A DNA stretch of 64,000 nt, taken from Methylocaldum szegediense (lineage in GTDB: Bacteria; Pseudomonadota; Gammaproteobacteria; Methylococcales; Methylococcaceae). Position numbers and translations under genes: made by a program. Numbering within the stretch: the stretch's first letter is position 1; each line of letters opens with the position of its first letter. The DNA is taken from positions 2,976,001-3,040,000 of the forward strand of contig NZ_OX458333.1 of NCBI RefSeq assembly GCF_949769195.1, given 5' to 3'. The notes under the pieces are model-generated. The model searched no databases. It worked only from the letters and a program-made list of their open reading frames with translations, and was not told the DNA's origin. Positions 58,408-64,000 of the stretch are shown one piece after another.

Positions 58408-58929
58408 TTATCTCCCGATCGATTGCGTATCCGGTGCCGCAGGCCAGTTTTCCTTCGCGACCACGGTCACCTTGCTCCACATGTGATCGTGCCCGAGTCC
58501 GCAGTATTCGTTACAGAGCATGGGATATTCACCCGGCTTGGGAAAACTGGTGGTGATCTCGGAGACATAACCCGGCACCACCATCGTGCCCATATTGGTC
58601 ATCGGGATATGGACGCCGTGCAGAACGTCGGCGCTGGCGATACGGAACGTCACGGGCGTTTCGGCGGGCAACAGGATTTCGCGGGGATAGAACCCGTAGC
58701 GGGCTGCGACTAGAGTCACTCGGATCGTGCCGTCCGGCTGGGTCCAAACGCCCAGTTTGTCCTCGGCGAACTCTTCGCTCAAATGGAGACGCGCCGAGTC
58801 TATGGTCTCGATGTGACTCGGCGGGTGGATGTTCCGAACGAGGGCGGTATAGAAAATGGCGGCGAGAAATAGCCCGATAACCGCCAGGACCAGATAAATC
58901 CATTTTTTTTCGAGCGGGTGGACGTGCAT
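58408..58929 (-). CDS. cbaB: ba3-type cytochrome c oxidase subunit II
   Basis: CuA-bearing subunit that receives electrons from cytochrome c. 173 residues: one N-terminal TM helix (IYLVLAVIGLFLAAIFYTAL) and a cupredoxin domain. The CuA motif is DVLHGVHIPMTN plus LCNEYCGLGHDHM (two Cys three residues apart, then His and Met). It lies directly upstream of subunit I; the small subunit gene lies upstream of it. Confidence 0.92.
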   Translation of the reverse strand: MHVHPLEKKWIYLVLAVIGLFLAAIFYTALVRNIHPPSHIETIDSARLHLSEEFAEDKLGVWTQPDGTIRVTLVAARYGFYPREILLPAETPVTFRIASADVLHGVHIPMTNMGTMVVPGYVSEITTSFPKPGEYPMLCNEYCGLGHDHMWSKVTVVAKENWPAAPDTQSIGR

Positions 58930-58937
58930 GGCTCACC

Positions 58938-59090
58938 TCATTGCACGCCGCCGCGTGGCAGAAACACGCCGAAGTAAAGGAACAGCCAGGCCACCGCCAT
59001 GCCTGCAATGATCAGGCTGAGTAGCGTCCAAGTGCCGATCGGCGTGAATTTCGAGGGATCAAAACGTTCTTCTTCATTCTTGATGTCCAT
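58938..59090 (-). CDS. ba3 oxidase small subunit IIA-like protein
   Basis: 50-residue single-helix protein: MDIKNEEERFDPSKFTPIGT, WTLLSLIIAGMAVAWLFLYF and the tail GVFLPRGGVQ. Position before subunit II and the F-P-x-G-T motif match subunit 2A of ba3 oxidases (CbaD type), which completes the second helix of subunit II. First gene of the oxidase cluster. Confidence 0.83.
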   Translation of the reverse strand: MDIKNEEERFDPSKFTPIGTWTLLSLIIAGMAVAWLFLYFGVFLPRGGVQ

Positions 59091-59476
59091 ATTTGTCCCC
59101 TTGACAAATTAGCCGTGCCTCAACTCTCGTCGAGTGTGCCCCGCCAGCCCTTCAAACGCAAGCGTCATTCCGTTGCAATTCGACCGTAAAGCAACAGACC
59201 TTAGCCGAACACGCGACAGCGGCGATGGCCGGGTGTCGCGGGCATACGCTTGGAGGTTGCAAAAAACTTGCCAAGGGAGTGGCGAAGCAATCAGTCTCGT
59301 CCTCGAGCGACCGTTATACGGGAATGCATGCCGTCATTTGCCCGGCTCAACCGAGAGGCACTTGCATGTCGGAGAAGCCTCCCTGGCGAACTCGACGACG
59401 GAAGGGGAAAAATTGTCCGGGAAATAGAGACTATGAGCCGTTCTCGTGCTTTTTCGGATCGCCGAAGCGGATCGAA
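59091..59476. other. 386-nt gap between oxidase cluster and rsmE
   Basis: No gene recognised; several overlapping frames on the plus strand (59134-59512) lack a family match. The oxidase-operon promoter presumably lies near 59100-59160. Confidence 0.5.
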
Positions 59477-60205
59477 TCAGCCCAGATCGCCCCAAATCGC
59501 CTGAATCGCTGACAGCGCCGCGAGTACGGCGGTTTCCGTCCGGAGAATACGCGGTCCCAGCCTGACCGGGATGAACCCCGTTTCCCGGGCCAGGATCCGC
59601 TCTTTCTCGGCGAAGCCGCCCTCGGGCCCGGAAAGAATGCTTATGGTACCTTCTGGCTGCGGCAAGTCCTTCAGGCCGGCCATGGCTTGCGGGTCGAAAA
59701 ACAGCCGCAGTCCCTCACTTCCGACAACCCAATCCCTGAGTTCGATCGGTTCCGCGATTTCGGGCACCCGATTCCGGCCGCATTGCTCGCAGGCGCTGCG
59801 CGCCACTTTTTGCCAGTGCTGGCGCCGGCTTCCACGCCTTGCCTCATCGAGACGAACCACGCAGTGCTCGGTAAACAAGGGTGTAATTCGGCTGACGCCG
59901 AGTTCCACCGCTTTTTGGATCGCGAGGTCCATGCGTTCGCCTCGTGAAATGCCGAGGCCGATGTGGATGGTGAGCGGGGATTCGACATCCCGGCTCCGGC
60001 CGGTGCCTATTTCAACCTGAACCCCATCGCGCCCTATCGTCAAAACCCGAGCCGAATATTCGCGGCCGTCGCCGTTGAACACGATCAGGTCCGCGCCTTT
60101 CTTGAGGCGGAGCACGGTGCGGAGATAATGGGCGCTTTCCTCATCCAGCTGGAGGACGGCGCCTTCTTCGAGCGTTTGCGGAAGATAAAGCCTGGACACA
60201 CGCAT
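59477..60205 (-). CDS. rsmE: 16S rRNA (uracil(1498)-N3)-methyltransferase
   Basis: SPOUT methyltransferase for U1498 of 16S rRNA. 242 residues begin MRVSRLYLPQTLEEGAVLQL, with the PUA-like domain ESAHYLRTVLRLKKGADLIV, family segment KAVELGVSRITPLFTEHCVV and the knot motif ILSGPEGGFAEKE, then LGPRILRTETAVLAALSAIQ. The start at 60205 was chosen over a longer frame that runs back into bioA. It is 2 nt from bioA's stop, so co-transcription is likely. Confidence 0.95.
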   Translation of the reverse strand: MRVSRLYLPQTLEEGAVLQLDEESAHYLRTVLRLKKGADLIVFNGDGREYSARVLTIGRDGVQVEIGTGRSRDVESPLTIHIGLGISRGERMDLAIQKAVELGVSRITPLFTEHCVVRLDEARRGSRRQHWQKVARSACEQCGRNRVPEIAEPIELRDWVVGSEGLRLFFDPQAMAGLKDLPQPEGTISILSGPEGGFAEKERILARETGFIPVRLGPRILRTETAVLAALSAIQAIWGDLG

Positions 60206-60207
60206 GG

Positions 60208-61557
60208 CTAGTCTTTGGTGGCGATATCGATGGCTTCGCCCGCGACATCCGCCATGAAGCGGATCTCGCCGGGGGTGATGACATAAGGCGGCATGAAATA
60301 AACGACGTTGCCCAAGGGACGCAGCAATACGCCCCGCGACAAGGCGTGACGATAGACGCGAAGCCCGCGCCGCTCCTGCCAGCGATAAGGTTCGCGATCG
60401 GCCTTGTTCTTGACCAGCTCGATAGCCAGAATCATTCCCGTTTGGCGGATTTCGGCGACATGCGGATGATCCTCCAACGCCGCTGTCGATTCTGCCATGG
60501 CCTGTGCCAGTCGCTTGTTGGCCTCCAACGTGTCTTCTTTCTCGAACAAATCCAGCGTTGCCAGGGCAGCCCGGCATGCGAGAGCATTTCCGGTGTAGCT
60601 GTGAGAGTGGAGGAAAGCCTTCAGTTTGGTGTACTCGTCGTAAAACGCCGCATAGACGGCTTCGGTGGTCAGCACGCAGGACAGCGGCAAGTAGCCGCCC
60701 GTCAGCCCTTTGGATAGGCACATGAAATCCGGCCGGATATCCGCCTGCTCGCAGGCGAAAAACGTACCGGTACGTCCGAAACCGACGGCGATTTCATCGG
60801 CGATCAGATGCACGCCATAGCGGTCGCAAGCTGCCCGTAGGAGCTTAAGATAAACGGGGTCGTACATGCGCATGCCGCCTGCGCACTGAACCAGGGGCTC
60901 GACGATGACAGCGCAGGTCTCCCGCGCGTGTGTCTCGAGCACCCGTTCCATCTCGGCGAATTTTCGCCGCGAATGATCCGCCCAGGTTTCTCCCGGCTCC
61001 CGATGATAGCAGTCGGGACTCTCGATGGTGATGGGTTTCAGCAAGAGCGGCTCGTAGGTCTTCTTGTAAAGTGCCACGTCCCCTACGGCCAAGGCGCCCA
61101 GGGTTTCACCGTGATAGCTGTTGCTCAGGGTAATGAAACGGGTCTTCTCCGGTTTCCCAGCGTTTTGCCAGAAGTGGAAGCTCATTTTGAGCGCGATTTC
61201 TACAGCGGACGAACCATTGTCGGCATAGAAACAGCGGGATAATCCGTTCGGAGCGAGGCGAGTCAATCGCTCGGCTAGCCGTACCGCCGGCTCGTGAGTG
61301 AATCCGGCTAGAATCACATGTTCCAGTGATTCAAGCTGGTCCTTGAGCGCGGCGTTAATGTAAGGATGGCCGTGTCCGAACAGATTCACCCACCAAGAGC
61401 TGATAGCGTCGAGATAACGGTTGCCGTCGAAATCTTCCAGCCACACTCCCTGCCCGCGCTTGATCGGTATCGGCGGCAGGGTTTCATGGTCCTTCATCTG
61501 CGTGCAGGGGTGCCAGAGTACGGCGAGGTCGCGTCTGGACCAGTCGTGGTTATTCAT
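60208..61557 (-). CDS. bioA: adenosylmethionine-8-amino-7-oxononanoate aminotransferase
   Basis: PLP aminotransferase of biotin synthesis, making DAPA from KAPA with SAM as amino donor. 449 residues. The N-terminus is RRDLAVLWHPCTQMKDHETL; then YLDAISSWWVNLFGHGHPYI, FYADNGSSAVEIALKM, the PLP-Lys region LIADEIAVGFGRTG and LSKGLTGGYLPLS (Lys in SKGLTGG), and HSHSYTGNALACRAAL. Divergent from the Uma2 pair. Full length. A truncated copy of its 5' end lies at 62901-63053. Confidence 0.95.
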   Translation of the reverse strand: MNNHDWSRRDLAVLWHPCTQMKDHETLPPIPIKRGQGVWLEDFDGNRYLDAISSWWVNLFGHGHPYINAALKDQLESLEHVILAGFTHEPAVRLAERLTRLAPNGLSRCFYADNGSSAVEIALKMSFHFWQNAGKPEKTRFITLSNSYHGETLGALAVGDVALYKKTYEPLLLKPITIESPDCYHREPGETWADHSRRKFAEMERVLETHARETCAVIVEPLVQCAGGMRMYDPVYLKLLRAACDRYGVHLIADEIAVGFGRTGTFFACEQADIRPDFMCLSKGLTGGYLPLSCVLTTEAVYAAFYDEYTKLKAFLHSHSYTGNALACRAALATLDLFEKEDTLEANKRLAQAMAESTAALEDHPHVAEIRQTGMILAIELVKNKADREPYRWQERRGLRVYRHALSRGVLLRPLGNVVYFMPPYVITPGEIRFMADVAGEAIDIATKD

Positions 61558-61611
61558 GGTCGAATACAGGAATTAACTGAAAATCGCGGTAATCTCATAG
61601 GAGAGATATTC

Positions 61612-62181
61612 GTGAGCCGGCCTCATACTCTGATGACTCGGAGCCCTTACGAACGCTTGCTTGCGCTGCCGGAAAACCTGGTTGGCGAGGTGCTCGACGG
61701 CGAGTTATACACTCAGCCTCGCCCCTCGGGGCGTCATGGTTTGGCCGAAACGGCTCTCAGTGCCAAGATCCAGACGCCGTTCGGTTTCGGCGAAGGCGGG
61801 CCGGGCGGTTGGTGGATCTTGATGGAACCGGAAGTCCACTTCGTTCGTGACACCGAAGTCGCCGTGCCCGATCTCGCCGGCTGGCGACGGGAACGAATGC
61901 CGACGCTGCCCGAAGACCATCGCTTCGAAGTCGTACCGGACTGGGTGTGCGAAATTCTTTCGCCCTCGACCGAGCAGAAAGACCGTGCCCGAAAGCTGCC
62001 ATTGTACGCCCGTTACGGGGTTTCCCACGTCTGGCTGGTCGACCCACTAGTGCATACCTTGGAAGCCTTCGCGCTGCGTGAAGAAGGCTGGCTACTCATC
62101 GCCACGCTCAAGGACGACGACCCGGTCAAGGTTCCACCCTTCGACGCGATCACTTTCTCGCTGGCGGATTTGTGGGCGTGA
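61612..62181 (+). CDS. Uma2-type (DUF820) endonuclease, copy 1
   Basis: 189-residue putative restriction-endonuclease-like protein. GTG start with TAGGAGAGA upstream. Visible PD-(D/E)xK elements: VRDTEVAVPDLAGW (Asp), PDWVCEILSPSTEQKDR (Glu then Lys) and ARYGVSHVWLVDPL. Uma2 proteins abound in cyanobacteria and often sit in arrays; function is uncertain. Tandem to copy 2 with 25 nt between. The copies differ mainly in residues 39-59; copy 1 reads SGRHGLAETALSAKIQTP there. Confidence 0.82.
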   Translation: MSRPHTLMTRSPYERLLALPENLVGEVLDGELYTQPRPSGRHGLAETALSAKIQTPFGFGEGGPGGWWILMEPEVHFVRDTEVAVPDLAGWRRERMPTLPEDHRFEVVPDWVCEILSPSTEQKDRARKLPLYARYGVSHVWLVDPLVHTLEAFALREEGWLLIATLKDDDPVKVPPFDAITFSLADLWA

Positions 62182-62206
62182 CACTCAGATTGCATAGGAG
62201 ATATTC

Positions 62207-62776
62207 GTGAGCCGGCCTCATACTCTGATGATTCAGAGCCCATACGAACGCTTGCTTGCACTGCCGGAAAACCTAGTTGGCGAGGTGCTCGACGGCGAGT
62301 TGTATACCCAGCCCCGTCCTGCAGGGCGTCACGCCGCGGCGGAGTCCGGTCTGCAGAGCAAACTCGGTGGGCCGTTCCGCTACGGCGAAGGCGGGCCGGG
62401 CGGTTGGTGGATCTTGGTGGAACCGGAAGTCCACTTCGTTCGTGACACCGAAGTCGCCGTGCCCGATCTTGCCGGCTGGCGGCGGGAACGGATGCCGACG
62501 CTGCCCGAAGACCATCGCTTCGAAGTCATACCCGACTGGGTGTGCGAGATTCTTTCGCCCTCGACCGAGCAGAAAGACCGTGCCCGAAAGTTGCCATTGT
62601 ACGCCCGTTACGGGGTTTCCCACGTCTGGCTTGTCGACCCTCTGGTGCATACCCTAGAGGCCTTTGCGCTGCGCGAGGAAGGCTGGCTGCTTATCGCCAC
62701 GCTCAAGGACGATGATCCGGTCAAGGTTCCGCCTTTCGACGCGATTACTTTCTCGCTGGCGGACTTGTGGGCGTGA
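62207..62776 (+). CDS. Uma2-type (DUF820) endonuclease, copy 2
   Basis: 189-residue near-duplicate of copy 1, also beginning at GTG after CATAGGAGA. Residues 39-59 differ from copy 1: AGRHAAAESGLQSKLGGPFR replaces that block. Outside it only a handful of substitutions occur (residues 9-10, 71 and one Val/Ile near 105). The catalytic core is kept, so both copies are probably active. The repeat includes the ribosome-site region, indicating duplication of the whole cistron. Confidence 0.82.
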   Translation: MSRPHTLMIQSPYERLLALPENLVGEVLDGELYTQPRPAGRHAAAESGLQSKLGGPFRYGEGGPGGWWILVEPEVHFVRDTEVAVPDLAGWRRERMPTLPEDHRFEVIPDWVCEILSPSTEQKDRARKLPLYARYGVSHVWLVDPLVHTLEAFALREEGWLLIATLKDDDPVKVPPFDAITFSLADLWA

Positions 62777-62795
62777 GGCTCAGTCCGCCGTAATC

Positions 62796-62885
62796 CCGAG
62801 ATTCCGCTAAACCGCCAGCACTGCTTCAGCCCGATTCAGGGTATAGAAATGCAGCCCTGGCGCACCCTGCTCCAATAGGCGTCGA
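62796..62885 (-). pseudogene. duplicated metF 3' fragment
   Basis: The minus strand encodes RRLLEQGAPGLHFYTLNRAE and AVLAV, then a stop. The genuine metF C-terminus at the window's right end reads RRLLEQGAPGLHFYTLNRAE AVLGI at 63800-63880. Identity in this block is almost complete. It is a severed copy with an early stop, joined directly to a bioA fragment. Confidence 0.82.
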
Positions 62886-62900
62886 CATAAAATAAAGATG

Positions 62901-63053
62901 GCCTTGTCCGAACGGATCCACCGACCAGGAGCTGATAGCGTCGAGATAGCGGCTGCCTCGGTATCGGCGGCAGGGTTTCATGGTCCTTCATCAGCCTGCT
63001 GGGATGCCAAAGCACAGCGAGCTCGCGGGCGGCCCAATGTGAATGGAACATGC
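62901..63053 (-). pseudogene. duplicated bioA 5' fragment
   Basis: Minus strand: MFHSHWAARELAVLWHPSRL, MKDHETLPPIP, then RRYLDAISSW-like residues after a deletion and frame slip, ending SVDPFGQGH. It mirrors the intact bioA N-terminus (RRDLAVLWHP, MKDHETLPPIP, YLDAISSWWVNLFGHGH). About 14 codons between the two halves are missing. It lies upstream of the metF scrap, giving a bioA'-metF' chimera. Confidence 0.82.
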
Positions 63054-63097
63054 TCGGGCAAAAAAGCATCGAGAACGCCAGGCCGTAGCAGGCGGAA

Positions 63098-63565
63098 CTA
63101 GGGGCGCGGAATACGGATTTTCTGACCTACGAAAATCTTGTCGGGATGCTTTATGACTTCCCGGTTGGCTTCGAAAATCTTCGGGTAAAGGCTGGCATTC
63201 CCATAAAAGCGTTTGGCCAGTGCAGACAGGGTGTCACCCTTCTGGATGACATAATAATCGACTTCGGCTCCGGCACTCGATGGATTGAGTTCTTTCGGCG
63301 CCTTGTCGGCGGATTCCTCAACCTGTATCTCACTGATGACTCGCCCCACGCCCTTGACGTTGCCGGCCATCAGGATCGCCTTCTCAACCGCTTCCCAGCT
63401 TCGGCTGGTGCCCCGCAGGGTCACGAAACCTTTCTGGTAGACGACTTCCAAATGCTCGATGCCTGGGTTGTCGGCCTCGATGTGCGCCTTGATAGTCTCG
63501 GCTGCCTTATCGTCGGTACGGAATAACGCATTGCCGATGTCGCTGACAAAGTCGAATAAGCCCAT
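63098..63565 (-). CDS. BON-LysM envelope protein (Kbp/YgaU-like)
   Basis: 155-residue protein: BON domain (about 20-85, EADNPGIEHLEVVYQKGFVT) and a C-terminal LysM (about 103-155, VIQKGDTLSALAKRFYGNAS, EANREVIKHPDKIFVGQKI). E. coli Kbp binds K+ and the LysM domain binds peptidoglycan-like glycans. Start MGLFDFVSDIG has a GGAGG 9 nt upstream; an ATG 6 nt earlier is the alternative. It lies between the metF/bioA scraps and metF. Confidence 0.9.
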   Translation of the reverse strand: MGLFDFVSDIGNALFRTDDKAAETIKAHIEADNPGIEHLEVVYQKGFVTLRGTSRSWEAVEKAILMAGNVKGVGRVISEIQVEESADKAPKELNPSSAGAEVDYYVIQKGDTLSALAKRFYGNASLYPKIFEANREVIKHPDKIFVGQKIRIPRP

Positions 63566-63776
63566 AATCATGCCCCTCCGGGTTGCCAAAAATGCAGGCT
63601 GATGAAGGATGCGGGCTGTCGCTCGCATCCTTATAACGGACTACAGTAACACAAAGCCCGTCCAGCGCCGCAAGCGTTCTTCTCCGCTGCCAGAGAATTC
63701 TACGTCCGCTATCCCTTCTGCCGCGGTTATAACATCGAAGGACTGAGGGGGCCGGGTATCAACTTCTATGAAGGTA

Positions 63777-64000
63777 CTAGCTACGGTCCAGTCCTAAATT
63801 CCTCCAAATCCCTAACACTGCCTCGGCACGATTCAACGTGTAGAAATGCAGTCCGGGCGCGCCCTGCTCCAACAGACGCCGGCACAGGTCGGTCACCACT
63901 TCTAGACCAAATGCGCGAATCGACTTGCGGTCGTCGCCGAATACCTCCAGCCGTTTGCGTATCCAGCGCGGGATATCCGCACCGCAGGCATCGGAAAACC
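63777..64000 (-). CDS. metF: methylenetetrahydrofolate reductase, C-terminal end (window edge)
   Basis: The visible 74 residues end FSDACGADIPRWIRKRLEVF, then AFGLEVVTDLCRRLLEQGAP and LHFYTLNRAEAVLGIWRNLG, the C-terminal barrel end of MetF, which reduces methylene-THF to methyl-THF with NADH via FAD. TAG stop at 63777-63779. The rest lies beyond the window's right edge. Confidence 0.87.
   Translation of the reverse strand, partial: FSDACGADIPRWIRKRLEVFGDDRKSIRAFGLEVVTDLCRRLLEQGAPGLHFYTLNRAEAVLGIWRNLGLDRS

Noticed and set aside
59477-60721. Longer 414-codon rsmE frame
   Set aside because: Upstream 172 codons overlap bioA and have no RsmE similarity; the MRVSRLYLP start fits the family.

Overview
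The window looks like chromosomal DNA of a gammaproteobacterium with about 55-60% GC. The order rpmH-rnpA-yidD-yidC-mnmE on one side and dnaA-dnaN-recF-gyrB on the other is the classic origin region. A DcmR/MEDS-type sensor, a DUF3309 mini-protein, a MauG/CcpA-like diheme peroxidase and a ba3-type oxidase with cytochrome c4 fit a methanotroph or methylotroph of the Methylococcales. That placement is inferred from gene content only; no 16S rRNA or methane oxidation gene is present.

Layout. 1-2.3 kb: 3' part of a truncated-by-window gshB, rpmB-rpmG, and an acetyl-xylan-esterase-type hydrolase. 2.4-10.3 kb: a defence region on the minus strand. It is a complete type I Wadjet (JetABCD) anti-plasmid operon with two extra small genes between jetB and jetC, a palindromic miniature element before jetD, and decayed transposase and type I restriction-modification fragments beyond jetD. 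10.3-15.3 kb: a secreted RNase T2, a small membrane protein, and a nitric-oxide module. The module has NorR divergent from a YtfE-like di-iron protein, with three GT-N7-AC sites and a sigma-54 promoter between them, followed by the wreck of a norB/norZ NO reductase gene. 15.4-25.5 kb: housekeeping genes (yajQ, djlA, purC, moaC, folA, an old yellow enzyme, thyA) and a MEDS sensor next to a PAS histidine kinase.

25.5-36.8 kb is the replication-origin region: lgt, gyrB, recF, dnaN and dnaA on the minus strand, then rpmH, rnpA, yidD, yidC and mnmE on the plus strand. DnaA boxes lie between dnaA and rpmH. Two identical 16-bp parS-like palindromes lie 3.7 and 6.4 kb from them, one inside recF. 36.8-46.4 kb carries an MFS exporter, a TIGR04073-type small protein, an RRM RNA-binding protein, a 1.1-kb gene-free stretch with a degenerate 20-nt tandem repeat and an inverted-repeat element, an MCE-like lipoprotein, a Tat-type amidohydrolase, a 3D-domain protein, RluE and an AAA/DUF4143 ATPase.

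46.6-64 kb carries a 5'-nucleotidase, a LOG-like molybdenum-carrier-family protein, a PHB-depolymerase-like esterase with a CopG-type regulator, an AI-2E-family permease, a hemolysin III protein and a SpoU methyltransferase. A respiratory cluster follows (diheme peroxidase, cytochrome c4, ba3 oxidase subunits I, II and IIA). The window ends with rsmE, bioA, a tandem pair of Uma2 nuclease genes, a chimeric scrap made of metF 3' and bioA 5' fragments, a BON-LysM protein and the 3' end of metF. The last 3 kb therefore record at least two local duplications. No tRNA, rRNA or CRISPR array was recognised.
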